64,000 nt of DNA from Cucumis sativus (lineage: Eukaryota; Streptophyta; Magnoliopsida; Cucurbitales; Cucurbitaceae). The notes beneath the pieces are model-generated. The model did not search any database. It was not told the origin of the DNA and was given only the letters and a program-made list of their open reading frames with translations. The position numbers and the translations under genes are program-made. The stretch spans positions 10,230,001 to 10,294,000 of the forward strand of contig NC_026660.2 of assembly GCF_000004075.3 (NCBI RefSeq), read 5' to 3'. Of this stretch, positions 12,667 to 25,236 are shown one piece after another (within the stretch, counting starts at the first letter, position 1; each line of letters opens with the position of its first letter).

Positions 12667-12790
12667 CACAACAACTCAACCTAATCTAAGTTGGATTGAG
12701 TTATTGAGGTTTTCAATTTGACTAATCCGAAAATTCGGGTTGGTCTAAAAGATTTATCTAATCCAACCTAAGTCGGTAATATACTTTTTA
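12665..12790. repeat. Degenerate GGGTTGG-type fold-back element
   Basis: CAACCTAATCTAAGTTGGAT, ATCCGAAAATTCGGGTTGG and ATCCAACCTAAGTCGG give several internal inverted matches. Its style matches the better preserved element at 20352-20497. Probably a small non-autonomous DNA element. Confidence 0.4.
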
Positions 12791-12968
12791 ATGGTTGATT
12801 TAAAAAAATAGAATTAAAAGCTCCTTAAAGGTAATTTTTTTAAAAATAATTATAAGATGCTTAAAATGATAGATAAATAGTTGTATAAAAGATATATATA
12901 AAAGTCATATAATTATTTTAAATAATATTAGAATGTTACGTGAGGAAATTTTCAAACATATTGTAGTT

Positions 12969-12971
<3 letters not shown>

Positions 12972-12999
<28 letters not shown>
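12972..12999. repeat. (GA)n microsatellite, about 14 units
   Basis: Uninterrupted AG dinucleotide run; adjacent sequence is ordinary AT-rich DNA. Confidence 0.9.
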
Positions 13000-13002
<3 letters not shown>

Positions 13003-13169
13003 ATGAACTTAGGTGGAGAAACATTGTCAATGCAAATATATATAAATTTATAATTTATAATCGAAGTTTAGAAGATCTCGAACGTCCAACATACCTACTT
13101 CTACACCATAAAGTTGCATTTCCATTAAATACACACATACAAACACACACATATTTTAAAATCGATATT

Positions 13170-13191
13170 TATATATATATATATATATATT
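13170..13191. repeat. (AT)n microsatellite
   Basis: About 11 AT units, preceded by CA-rich sequence at 13131-13150. Confidence 0.9.
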
Positions 13192-14187
13192 AAGTTTGAA
13201 CATTAAATAATATATTTTTTAATACTTTGCTATTTTTTAAAATGTCATTTAATTAATTTGATTTGAGCATAATTGATATTAAAAAAATAGGTACGATCTA
13301 CTCTTGATTTTATAAAAATTAATAAATTACTATATTGTATAGGGTGGGAAATTCCAAAGAAGACCCTTACCATATGTGCTTGGAAAAGTACATAAATTAC
13401 TTCCATGAACATCCAAAGATGCTGGAGATTTTTTTAAAAAAATTTCTTCTTCTTATTCTTATTTTCTATGGAAATTATAATCATTTTATTTTGTTGTCCA
13501 GAAAACTATCCTACTCTCATTTACATTTTGCATGGGACCAACAGATACGTGGACTATATATGATTAACTTCATTGGCTTGCATTCATATTCGTACTAAAA
13601 ACTAAATAGTAAATACCATCTACTTGTTATTGTCACACTTGTTTGAATATATTAAAGGTCGAAAAATTGGAAAAATTTTATGTTTTACTTTTATAAAACA
13701 CATAAACTACTCCGACATGGTCTATCTATGATTTGTAACTATAATGAAATAATGCATGATCCATATTTAAATCATAATCAACAAATGCAATCAAATTGCA
13801 AAGATAAGGACGATTAATTCAATTGCATATTAGATTTACGTGAAACTCAATGTTACTATAATATGAAGAGAATTATAGATATTGTTGTCAAATTACCCTT
13901 AGAATAGTAAATAGCAAGGGTAAGAAGAGAATAAGGTTGTAATATATAAAACAATGTTGATGTTAATTGAGTTAGGATTGAAGCATTGATGATGATGAAT
14001 GAAATTTGATTAGAACTAGGTGGAGTTTAATAAGGAATAGGTAAACGTGAGGTTATTAGATAATAGATAGTGATAAATAAATGAGAAAGGGGTTAGGTTG
14101 GTACGGGGGGGGTGTAGTTTAGGAAAAAGAGAAAGGAGGAAATGGTAATTTAGAACAAGAGGTGTTCAACCATACACCATACACTCC

Positions 14188-14194
14188 ACCAACC
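14188..14194 (+). promoter_or_regulatory. AC element (ACCAACC) in the PAL promoter
   Basis: ACCAACC is the AC-II motif recognised by R2R3-MYB factors in phenylpropanoid gene promoters. It lies about 160 bases upstream of the likely TATA box of PAL, in a C-rich patch (14180-14215). Related CCAAC/CTAACC motifs occur at about 14297-14306 and CCAACCC at about 14322. Confidence 0.5.
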
Positions 14195-14348
14195 CCCTCC
14201 ACACCTCTGGCAAAACTCAATCATGTGACCTCTCACACTGGAGACGTGTTAAAATCACAAAGCTATAACAAAAGATCCAACGGCCACAAATCCCCTCCAA
14301 CTAACCCCTTCTTGTAATTCTCCAACCCATCGCATTTTAGTTTCCTCT

Positions 14349-14357
14349 ATTTAAACA
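14349..14357 (+). promoter_or_regulatory. Likely TATA box of PAL
   Basis: TATTTAAAC about 95 bases upstream of the PAL ATG, in a position fitting a leader of about 60-70 bases. Assigned by motif and spacing only. Confidence 0.5.
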
Positions 14358-14449
14358 ATTTCACTTACTTTTTCAATTTCCAGGGAAAAATAAAATTTAA
14401 ATAAAACAAAAATACCCATACCCACCGCTCCCTCCATTTTTCAGCAATA

Positions 14450-17400
14450 ATGGAACCCACCACCTGCTACACTAATGGCCACGCTTCAATGGCGGATCCC
14501 TTCTGCCTGAAAGATCCCTTGTACTGGGCCGCCGCCGCTGATGGGCTTAAAGGGAGTCATCTCGACGAGGTGAAGAAAATGGTGGAGGAGTACCGGCGTG
14601 GGGTGGTGCGGCTTGGCGGAGAGAGTTTGACTATTGGCCAGGTGGCGGCTGTGGCCTTGAACGACGGCGGAGTTAAGGTGGAACTGAATGAGGCGGCGAG
14701 AGAGGGAGTTAAGGCGAGCAGTGATTGGGTAATGGAGAGTATGAAGAAAGGTACGGATAGCTACGGAGTTACTACTGGATTTGGTGCAACCTCCCATCGG
14801 AGAACAAATCAAGGAGCTGCTCTGCAGAAGGAGCTTATTCGGTATATTTTCTTTTGCCCCTTAATCCTTTATATTCTTCTTATTTACATTTTTATCTATC
14901 CATTTAAGAATGGAAATTCAAATAATATATATTTACATATGTCTATCATAACTTTATATAATGTTATCATGTTATTGTCATAGCCTCTAATACCTCAATT
15001 ATAATCATATATTATTGATAGTGTTACCAAATCTTTTTAACATATTTTATCATTTAAATCAATTATTCTTTTAATTGATTTTCTTCAATATTTAACATGA
15101 ATTTTCCTTCTGGCGGTTTTTTTTCTTTATATATATATATATATATAAAGAACAAGTATATATGGTAAAGGTGTAAGGTGTTGGGTTGGGGTAGTGTGAA
15201 TATTATTAATAATTAAATTGTTAGCTATTTAACGTTACAGTTATTTATTTATTGCTGAGTTCACTCGTATTTTTGGATGGCTAGCGTCTTAAATACCTTC
15301 TACTCCATAGAAAATAAAATAATAATAACAATTATAGTATTTTTTTTTTCTTTTTCTTGAAAAATGTCAGATACTTCTGTTCTTCTCTATGTAAAGTAAT
15401 TATTTAATGCTACTAAAATTAAGTTTTTTTGTTACTATTTTTTTATATTGTGAGGTTGGACTTTAAAAAGAAACTCTTACAAGTATAGAAAACAGTTAGA
15501 TTTGCTCTTTACATAAGATTTGAGATACAATTCTTTTTTTATTTTTAAGGAAATTTTCCGGAAATAATTTAATATTTTTGTGTTTAATAGAAAATATTAC
15601 GTCATAAATAAACATGAAGCATATACGGTCACGTGGGCGAAAGAGTTGACGGTGATTAATTATCTGTCAATATCAATATATGATGAAAAATAAAATTAAA
15701 AAAATTATCAATTCTTGGTAGTGTGAAAGCAACGTAAACCTACTAATACTAATGAAATAGTCATCGTGGTAATTATATACTTAGTTTCCATAAATCAAAT
15801 TTGGTAATTCTTTTTTTTTCTTTCTCTCTCTCTCTCTCTATATATATTATTTTTTATTTACATGTCACGTTGATGATTATCCTGATGAAATGATACGGCA
15901 CCAATTGATTTATGAAGTCTACAATGTTCTTAAATAAGTTAGGATTAGCACATAATGTCCATATTTAATTTAATAATGGTCCAAATTTAATTAGCATTAA
16001 TACATTTATTTATTTATTTTGGTAAAAGCAAGCAGTAACTGATTTTGATTGGTTAATTAATGAATTTAATAGTTTGTGTAGTGGTCTAGAAATATATGAA
16101 TTCAGCGAAGGTGATTAGTATAGATTTTTTGTTTTTCAATATTAAATTCTACCAATAATGCTTTAGAAAAAGACTAAAAATAGGACAGTAAATGCATGGG
16201 TACTTGGTCAAATAAACGCTTATTAGAAACAAGTAGCGAAATAAACCGTTTCTCGGAAAATAAAAACAAAAAGTAGTCAAATGTGAATAAAGAAGAAGAC
16301 AAAAAAAAACCTAGAGGGTAAGGCAGGTCCATCGTCTCATATTTATTTTACTAAAAATAAAAATATCATTTTCGTCTTTTTTTTAGTTTGGATTTATTCA
16401 AATTTAGTTTACCTTTTCTGCATATGTTTTGTTTGAATGATTGAAGAATAAATCCTTGAATTGCAATGATTTTATGAATCAGATTCCTGAACGCTGGGAT
16501 ATTTGGGAATGGAACTGAGTCCAACCACACGTTGCCTCACACTGCTACAAGAGCTGCTATGTTAGTCAGAATCAATACTCTTCTTCAAGGCTATTCTGGT
16601 ATTAGATTTGAAATTTTGGAGTCTATTACAAAGCTCCTTAACCACAATGTCACACCTTGCCTTCCCTTGCGAGGCACTATCACGGCTTCCGGTGATTTGG
16701 TTCCTTTTTCTTACATCGCTGGTTTTTTGACTGGTCGTCCTAATGCCAAGGCTGTTGGCCCAACCGGTGATCTCCTTGATGCTGGAGCAGCTTTTAAACT
16801 CGCTGGCATTGATGGTGGATTCTTTGAGTTGCAGCCTAAAGAGGGTCTTGCGCTTGTTAATGGGACGGGTGTTGGATCTGGTTTGGCGTCTATTGTGTTG
16901 TTCGAGGCCAATGTATTGGCTTTGTTGTCCGAGGTTATTTCAGCCATCTTTGCTGAAGTGATGCAAGGGAAGCCTGAGTTTACTGATCATTTAACTCACA
17001 AATTGAAACATCATCCTGGTCAAATCGAAGCAGCTGCCATTATGGAACACCTTTTGGATGGAAGTGCTTTCGTAAAAGATGCTAAGAGGTTACATGAGTT
17101 GGACCCTCTTCAAAAGCCAAAACAAGATCGTTACGCTCTTCGAACTTCACCTCAATGGTTAGGCCCTCAAATTGAAGTGATTCGACATTCAACAAAATCG
17201 ATTGAGAGAGAGATCAACTCGGTAAATGACAATCCATTGATTGATGTTTCAAGGAATAAAGCTCTACATGGAGGCAATTTTCAAGGAACTCCAATTGGAG
17301 TGTCCATGGATAATACTAGATTGGCTCTGGCTTCTATCGGAAAGCTTTTGTTTGCTCAATTCTCCGAACTGGTGAATGATTTCTATAACAATGGATTGCC

Positions 17401-18232
17401 TTCAAATCTTTCAGGAGGAAGTAATCCAAGCTTGGATTATGGATTTAAAGGCGCCGAAATCGCCATGGCTTCCTATTGCTCAGAATTACAATACTTAGCA
17501 AATCCAGTCACCAATCATGTTCAAAGTGCAGAACAACACAACCAAGACGTGAATTCATTGGGTCTAATCTCATCAAGAAAAACAGCTGAGGCAATAGATA
17601 TCTTGAAGCTAATGAGCACAACATTCCTAGTGGCTCTCTGCCAAGCCATAGATTTGAGACACGTAGAGGAGAATCTGAAAAGCACAGTGAAAAACACAGT
17701 GAGTCAAGTCGCCAAGAAGGTGTTAACCATTGGAGTAAATGGAGAGCTTCATCCATCAAGATTCTGTGAGAAAGATTTGCTGAAAGTCATTGATAGAGAA
17801 CATTGTTTTGCTTACATTGATGATCCATGCAGCATGACATATCCATTAATGCAAAAACTAAGGCAAGTTCTTGTTGAACATGCATTGAAGAACAATGATG
17901 ATCTGAAGAATTCAAACTCCTCAATCTTTCTAAAGATCGGAGCTTTTGAGGAAGAACTAAAAACCCTTTTGCCTAAAGAAGTAGAAAGTGGAAGACAAGC
18001 CATTTCAAAAGGAAAAGCAACAATTCCCAACAAGATAAAGGATTGCAGATCATACCCAATTTACAGATTTGTTAGAGAAGAATTGGGAACTGATATGTTG
18101 ACAGGTGAAAAGGTAAAATCTCCTGGTGAAGAATTTGACAAAGTTTTTAGTGCAATTTGTGAAGGGAAAATCATTGATCCTTTGCTTGAATGCCTTCAAA
18201 GTTGGAATGGGACTCCTCTTCCTATAAATTGA
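14450..18232 (+). CDS. PAL: Phenylalanine ammonia-lyase
   Basis: Converts L-phenylalanine to trans-cinnamate and ammonia, the first step of phenylpropanoid synthesis (lignin, flavonoids, part of salicylate); the enzyme is a cytosolic homotetramer. Coding exons are 14450-14841 and 16483-18232, with a 1641-nt intron (GT 14842, AG 16481-16482). The intron splits an Arg codon (R131), the conserved PAL intron position. The join gives 713 aa, the normal family length. Visible motifs: catalytic Tyr in [12 protein letters not shown] (Y105); the Ala-Ser-Gly triad in GTITASGDL (A199-S200-G201) that forms the MIO electrophile; and Phe-Leu at 132-133, the pair typical of Phe over Tyr selectivity. The C-terminus [10 protein letters not shown] is intact. 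The first ATG in frame is followed by the usual variable N-terminus. No frameshift or missing key residue. Which PAL paralogue it is cannot be told. Confidence 0.97.
14842..16482 (+). other. PAL intron
   Basis: 1641 nt, AT-rich. It contains an (AT)n run at about 15129-15148 and a (TC)n-(TA)n run at about 15820-15847. No nested gene was seen. Confidence 0.9.
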
Positions 18233-18697
18233 GACTTGTCAGTGGAAAAATCACTGTCCTGTGGCCTCTGTTCTTGTGTATTATTATTAGTATTATTATT
18301 ATCTCTTCTTCTTTTCTATTTTTTTTTTCTTTTTCTTATGGTTTGGGTTTGTAATCAACTGATAGTCATCAACTTTTACCAAATCTAAATTGCTGTCTTA
18401 TCTTTTCTACTGTATGTTGCTGTAAAGAAAGTTAAAGGAAGTTTTGGGTTTGTATGCATATGCAATATTATTTTTGGTTGGGACAATTATTGTTATTGCT
18501 GCTGCACTTACTAAATTTAGTGCTTCATAAAGTATCTATTCTTGTATGGGTTAAAATCACAAGGGCCTGAGTAAAAACTAGGAAGTAAGATTCTCATCAT
18601 AAAATACCTGCTGGAACATTTCATTGTTTAAAAAAAATACTTTGTTTTTCCATTCATGTAGATGACTATTTACAATTTAAACCTTGCCCCATATACA

Positions 18698-18719
18698 AAT
18701 ATATATATATATATATATA
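18698..18719. repeat. (AT)n microsatellite
   Basis: About 11 AT units, 0.5 kb downstream of the PAL stop codon. Confidence 0.85.
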
Positions 18720-19084
18720 GTAGTGATTCTCTTTCTTCTTCATACAAATTTTGAAATTTTCTTTTCTTTGCAATATGCAAATGACACGTCCACTAATGGT
18801 TCATTTTAATTTTGTATAGTGTAATATATACTCTCAATTTTTTTATTTTTTATTTTATATATATTCCAAGGTATATTGAAATTGTTTGAAGGTAGACATT
18901 CATATTAGAACATCATATAAATATATTATCATCACAAGTCATACCTAAGTCTACACATTAAAATACATCTTTCTAGATAAAAAAAAAAAAAAACATTCAA
19001 AATACTTAGTATATATATCAAATAAACATTAAAATACATTTCATTAGAAATATAATGCTCAAAACAAAATTGGAAAAAATGCAA

Positions 19085-19245
19085 TAAATACACTCTCTCC
19101 AAATTGAAAAATGTAAAAAACTACAATAAATGCATTTTCTCTCTCAATCACTAAGGTAACTTTGTAAATAGAAATATATATACACAAATGAGATATAAAT
19201 AAAATAAAAGGAGTACAATTGTCCAAAACAAAAGCACTTCAAAGA
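19085..19245 (+). repeat. Dispersed repeat, copy 2 (partner of 10480-10720)
   Basis: Collinear with 10480-10720 in direct orientation (blocks CTCTCCAAATTGAAAA, TACAATAAA, TTTTCTCTCTC, AAGGTA, GTAAATAGA, GAGATATAAATAAA, TTGTCCAAAA). Noncoding. Confidence 0.55.
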
Positions 19246-20351
19246 TTTATTTGAAAAAAAATAAAATTCAAAGACATTTTTATGAAAATGTACAACGAAA
19301 ATGAGTTTTTTTATATAAAAATACTTTCTTTTAAATTAAAGTTTTCTCTAACGATCGTTTTGGTATTTGAAGTTCTAGGTTTTATCTTGCCGAAAGATAT
19401 TGGGACTCTAAGTTCCATCATGATAGACTCTAGTAATCTTAATTTTAAAAATTAATAGTAAAAGGGACCTTGAAAAAAAGAGGCGGTGTAAAAGTAGAAT
19501 TCATTTATGAATAGTATAGTTTAATATAGATCGTTAATTTCTAATATTTTGTTATAAAATTTAAAAATACACAAATGAGAAAAAAATAGAAACCAGGTCG
19601 TTAAAAGTACTAATTTTCTAAAAGTTTCAAAACTTATTTAGAGAAAATTTAAACTTCCATTAAATTTAGAAGATTTTATTTCTTACCTAAATTCTTTGGT
19701 AAAATTTTCTTTTAACAAATTTTGAAGTTTGACTTGAAATTTACAATCTTAACATTGAATCAATAAACCTGAATCCTAAACTCACACACCTACCAGATAT
19801 TGATTTTCATCTATTTTTTTTGTATGAATGAGATTTATTTCAAATGTATACAATATTATTTTAGTTGCATACAATGTTTATTTGAAATATGTTTCAAACA
19901 ATTACATATTTAAGGTTCTTATATAATATATAATATATAATATATATTCTATATTATAATTTTGGTCTTGTCTATGTTAAGTTATATATTTCACTTACTT
20001 TGTCACATTTATTCATGTATATTTTGTTCAATATATAGTGCGTCTCTTTTTCTATAATAATAATACCATGGAAAATTTTGGAAAATTCATATTCCTAATA
20101 TTTAGAGATATATAACATATTTGCTAATGAATATAAAATAAGAAATGATTAAATGGAAAAAATTCATTAATATGATATATTTTATAACTAATGATTAATA
20201 AAATTAAAAACTCTACAAATTATTAATATTACATTTATTTTGATATTTTTAATTATAGAATACTACGAAAAATAAATAAGAAAGAGAATGTAATGCAAGG
20301 TTAAATTTGTTCAATTTTTTTTTTTATATAAATTTAGCAAGAGGTAAGAAT

Positions 20352-20497
20352 ATGGGTTGAAATCGAATAACCCGGACTACCCAACCCATATTATAAAGAT
20401 TGAGTTGGGTATGCTAAAATATGTCAACTCAAATAACCCGAAAATATGGGTTGGGTTGAGAATGTCTCCTAACCCAACCCGATTTCACCCCTAAATC
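20352..20497. repeat. Small fold-back element rich in GGGTTGGG/CCCAACCC (MITE-like)
   Basis: The left end GGGTTGAAATCG (20354-20365) is matched by CGATTTCACCCC (20480-20491) as an imperfect inverted repeat. Inside are further inverted copies of CCCAACCCATA and TATGGGTTGGG. About 140 bp with no reading frame fits a miniature inverted-repeat transposable element. No target-site duplication was confirmed. Confidence 0.55.
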
Positions 20498-20569
20498 TAG
20501 CTATGAAATATCATTTAAGTTAGGTTATTTATGATATAGCTTTGTAGGTTTGATTGTTTAAATCTTTTA

Positions 20570-21800
20570 AGGATAAAACCTGGGAGGGGGGTTAAAAGTG
20601 GTTTTTGAACGATAGTTGAATGCATGATGCTTAAGACAACGAGTGCAATAGTAAGTTCTAAAGAGTTATGAAGTTTAAAAAACTATGTACTCTTAGAGCC
20701 CCAACGCTGTAAGCTAAGGAATTGGTAAGATATATACCTCCATTGATATTTTCCATAGAGGAACCACGTGGGGCAAGGGAATACGTGCCCCCCTCAACCA
20801 TTGGCCTAGTGGTTATTGGCTTCAATTGTCTATGAACGTGGACACTAGACGAGGAGAAGAAGAAGCTTTTCTTTCAAGTCATATTTGTTATGTTATGTCA
20901 GTTAAATACATGTATAAACTTGTTTCTGTTTATAAGAAAAGCATGGCTCTTTGAAAGAAAGGTTTGTGTAAAAGTAAATCATTAGCTTGATTCCTATCAT
21001 GAGCCAATGCTAATGTGCACATATATAAAAGTCAAAAGGCAACCATGTGTTGAGAGGTCCGCATGACGATGAGAAGACGGTGATATATGCGTTGAGACGA
21101 TGCTTGCATTCAAGCCGATCGCCTAAGCAACTAGAATTTAACCTATAAGTCTCCAACAGATGCTGATGATGATACACGTCGTCACAGTAGTCTATGTGTA
21201 GAAACTGTTTCATGTTCTGACTAAAGGAAGAAGTAGAGGCTAATGATGTTGTTTATATTTTTAATGCACATGATGAGGCGTTGTGAAATTGATATTGCAA
21301 AATGAATTCATACATGTACTTGTATTCTCCAAAGGTTTTTCTAAAATGTCACCCACTAAGCATTAGGCTTACGTTTAGCTTCCCAAAGTAAGTGAAGTAA
21401 GGAGGCCTTGTAAAGTGAAGGTGAGACGGTGCGTTCAGACCAGGCGATGAGAGTTGTATAAGGCGTTGGACTTAAAAGTTTTAGAAACTTTAAGTTGATA
21501 AACATTGCTTTGTAAATGTATTGAGTTTGTTAAATAATGAATAAAATTGACAAGTTCCCTCAAGTTCTTTAAGTGTTGCGATCTTATATTATATGACAGG
21601 TAATTCTTAAGATGAAGCTTAAGTCTTACAGGATAAGGATAGACGTTCGATAGAGTGCGCTCTTTTAAAAATGTTAAGTATAAGTTTAAGATCATACGTG
21701 TTCTAGCGCCTTGTTAGAGGCGTTGGAGCAACACAAGTTGCATTCGTGCTCGAAATGCGAGGGAGTGGTACATTCCGGTTGGGAGTGTGACAATCATTTT
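20570..21800. mobile_element. Candidate retroelement remnant (possible solo LTR)
   Basis: Composition changes here from A/T-rich to a more mixed sequence with many GGCG, GAGG and GATG motifs, and reverts after a GGGAGTGTGACAATCA at about 21779. It encodes no recognisable protein. Composition, length (about 1.2 kb) and lack of coding sequence fit a lone LTR or other transposon debris, but a clean TG...CA pair with a target-site duplication was not found. Confidence 0.35.
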
Positions 21801-24499
21801 ATTTGAATTAAGATAAATAGAAAATATAAGGACCGATCTTAGATAATTGAGTACAAAAACGGTATAAAAAGGAAAAAATGATATATTTTACATTTTTATT
21901 TTACATAAATATTAAAAATAATACTCAATATTTTAAAAGGGATGTTTTAAAATATAATTTAATAAACCTAAATATTTATAATGATAGAAAAATATCACAT
22001 AAATCAACTTTTTCCATTTAAAACTTGTTTCTAAAAGATTAAAAGACTAAAAGTATAAACTATAAAACTTCAAACTAAACAGAATGATTACTTCAAATTG
22101 AGAGATTAAAAAAGAAAAAGGTAGCTTTTCTTATTTAATAAGGTCCTTTGGCATGGTCGATATAACTTAAGGGAGAGTAAATCTGTTGGACACAATAATG
22201 AAATATAGTTGAAGGAAAAGATTATTTTAGTTAAGATTTTCATAGTAAAAACAAACATAGTAAATACAGATAAAATTAAAAATAATATGATTAATGGATC
22301 AGCAAATTCAAGGATAGGTTATATAGATGGAGGGTTGAAAAATGACATCCACGAGGGTTGTTCAATGCAAGGCCAAGCTTATAAAGTATTGGAAGGGGCA
22401 CAAAAAACGTGTATCAAAACAAAAATATTAATACTTAGAAATTCAGATCAGCGGCCAACAACTAATCCGATAAATATATATGACAATCGAAAAATAATCA
22501 TGATGTGTTTGATCTAGCACACCTTGCAACTTCAAGTGTCGAGAATAACCCTTAACACCGCCATCAATAAGATACACAACTCGTTTGATGACAAAGATTA
22601 GGGAGAAGATGCAATCTCCAAATTAGAGCTCCAACCCTATTTCTTTATGTGTTTTAGTGCTAAGTTATGCACTTTATGTACTCTCTTAGACATGATAGTA
22701 TGATAGACTCTGCATCACACCATTCAATCAGACCTTTTACGTATGTGAGTTTGAAATAACTTGAGACTAGATCATAAAAAGGTAGATTGTGAAGGTCAAG
22801 TTTATTAGAAATCCGTGACATCATCCAACATAGATAAGATCCAAGCGCGAACAAAATTTATTCTGAATTAAAAATGACAAGTTCAACGGTGATCATATAA
22901 TTATGAATGGTCTATTTATTGTGAGATGGCATCGGTCGAAACCATCCAATATTAATCCTTACAATATGATGTTCTCAATCTCTTTTAATATAGTATTTTT
23001 ATATGAATTAATATGGAGGTGCTTAAAAGTTAAAATTAGGCTGTTCGAAAATGACTTTCTTGTTTGGGAGGAGACACAATTATGTAGGTAGATGAAAGAT
23101 TAATTTAATTGCACTCATGATCTTGACTATATAAGTTTAATATAATATGTATAATACATACATACATATATGACAATGTTAGAAACATATAAAGTTAATT
23201 ATTAAACTATATTTTATTACATATTGAATCCTGATAACATCTATATGATTTGGTGAATCATGCATGCATATATTACACAAATACATACATACATTTATAT
23301 AAATACACATACAAACAGAGAAATGGTTAAGTAGTGTAGTTGTGAACAAATTAGTCCATATACCCTTAATCAAAATGATAGGAATAAGGTTGAATCAAGA
23401 TTTGTATATGTGGTAAAAGAAAAAGTAATGGCTATACTTATAATAACTCATCTAAGTTAATGTAAGGTGAAATGAAAGATTTTATTACAAATAATATATA
23501 CAGAATAAAAAATGTTGGAAAAGTTCTTAGAGACCCATGAAGAAAATTAAGGTAAGCTAAGTATATCATCACATCATGCAATTTAGGGATCATAATTAGA
23601 AAAAAATAATAAAGAATGAAAGACTCAAATTGTAAGTATAGCCATACAAAATTATTAATCATATTTTACGAGAGTAATCAATAATCACAAAGACCTAACA
23701 CTACCTTTCTTACTGGGATGAAGAAAGTTTGAATTTATTTGAGGAAAGATCATATTATGAAACTTTTAAATCATTAATAAATTAATTATCAAAAAAAGAT
23801 TAATCAATAATTTGATGGGTACAAAGGATTCAAACCACAGAATTTTGTATCAAGTGGAGATGATTTGGAGAGAATTAAAATTATTTTTTCATTTTCAAAA
23901 TTACTCTAAATATGATTTAAATCATTTCAAATAAATTTTAATAGTATTAAAAATTACAATAAATGTAAAAGTATTGAGTGATTAAAATATATGTTTAAAC
24001 AAGAGTTTCAATTTGACAAGTTTGATTTTAATCATTACAAACCAATCACAGACATATATTTTCACTAGTGAAAATTAGACTAATGAATAGTTTGACAAAC
24101 TTTCTAATAAGGGTTTATCAACTTTATTTATAGGAATTTGTCAAAAGTAGTCTCAAAAGGGACTTGATCATGTAGATCTTCTAATGCAACTTTTATTATA
24201 TTGAAAGATAACTCATAAAGAAGCTCTAAAAAGCTTGCCCATAAAATAAAATTGAAGAAAAAAACTTTTATTGAAAAACATTACACGAGAGATAATGATG
24301 ATAAGTCTCACCATCCTTTAACTTATTCATCTATTTACAACGGATCCAACACCTTCTCACCTATTTTATAGTAAATTCATAGTTCATTATTTTGATTATA
24401 CTTAGATTATTGCATTATTACCATAAACAGCACACATATATCTCTATATTGGATATCAATATAGACACACACATATAGTATAGAGCGACGTATATAATT
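21801..24499. other. Intergenic region with no recognisable gene
   Basis: AT-rich, with a few short open frames (for example 22209-22517 and 22903-23091) that match nothing recognisable and lack splice partners. Around 23150-23310 lie several CATA/ACATAC runs. The last few hundred bases are the 3' flank of the first kiwellin gene. Confidence 0.5.
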
Positions 24500-25153
24500 C
24501 TAAGCATCAGACCATGTAACAGGTATTTCACCCACATCTATATCAAGTCCCAAAGCATGCCATACTGCATCTGATCCATCCACAATATTGTTATGACAAG
24601 GAGGTAGACCAGCATGCGCTTTGTCACATCCATTTATAGAATCACACTCATCCACCACCTTAGCCAGCACTGATCTGCCGTTTGAAGCAGTAATCTGGAT
24701 CATCTGTCCACATCTCGAACCTCCATTATACCAACCTGTGGACAATGCCACTATTGGATCAGAGTTATCATGGAACTTCCCATCACACTCTGACGGGTCT
24801 CCTCCACTCCCACCTTTGCTAAAGTCATTATTTGTAAGCACTGCTCGAGTAGAGGAAGTCACTGGGGGCGAGCACTTGAATTGGGGAAAAGTCTTTCCCT
24901 TACAATTCAAGTTTCCAATTGAATGACAACCATGTCCTCCTCCTCCTCCACCGCCGCCGCCGCCGCTGCCAGAACATATATGTGTGCCAAGGTTAGGATC
25001 ATCTAGACATTTACCATTTATGCAAATCAATTGTCCTTGACAGTCATTTAGGGTTTGACATGGTCCGTTGCAAGAAGAGAGTGCTTCACAAAGATGAAAA
25101 AACATAATAGTTGATAGAATAACAGAAAATAGTTGCAATCCTAAATTTTCCAT
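24500..25153 (-). CDS. Kiwellin (ripening-related protein), array copy 1
   Basis: Kiwellins are secreted, cysteine-rich, double-psi beta-barrel proteins of the apoplast; some inhibit chorismate mutases secreted by fungal pathogens. The single exon has a true ATG at 25153-25151 and gives 217 aa. Residues 1 to about 24 are a signal peptide. Residues 25-60 form the N-terminal six-Cys module (SSCNGPC...NDC...LIC...GKC...HIC), like the kissper part of kiwi kiwellin. A linker with about ten consecutive Gly (about 64-73) follows, then the core ([80 protein letters not shown]). Fourteen Cys in the mature part match kiwellin's seven disulphides. Intact. The poly-Gly linker is the oddest trait of this copy. 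Confidence 0.93.
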   Translation of the reverse strand: MENLGLQLFSVILSTIMFFHLCEALSSCNGPCQTLNDCQGQLICINGKCLDDPNLGTHICSGSGGGGGGGGGGHGCHSIGNLNCKGKTFPQFKCSPPVTSSTRAVLTNNDFSKGGSGGDPSECDGKFHDNSDPIVALSTGWYNGGSRCGQMIQITASNGRSVLAKVVDECDSINGCDKAHAGLPPCHNNIVDGSDAVWHALGLDIDVGEIPVTWSDA

Positions 25154-25228
25154 GATGATTGATGGGAAAAAAATTTATTCGATGTTTTGAAGTGATTTGA
25201 GTCCAAATATAACACATTGGTTTACCTT

Positions 25229-25236
25229 CTTATATA
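25229..25236 (-). promoter_or_regulatory. TATA box of kiwellin copy 1
   Basis: Reads TATATAAG on the minus strand, about 76 bases upstream of the ATG. Confidence 0.55.

Noticed and set aside
13335-13598. 87-codon plus-strand frame
   Set aside because: Begins at a non-ATG codon, A/T-driven, no motif.
14486-14812. 108-codon minus-strand open frame opposite PAL exon 1
   Set aside because: It is an antisense shadow of the GC-rich PAL coding exon and has no own motif.
22209-22517. 102-codon plus-strand frame
   Set aside because: It starts from a non-ATG codon, is rich in Lys, Ile and Asn as expected from A/T-rich DNA, and is not recognisable.
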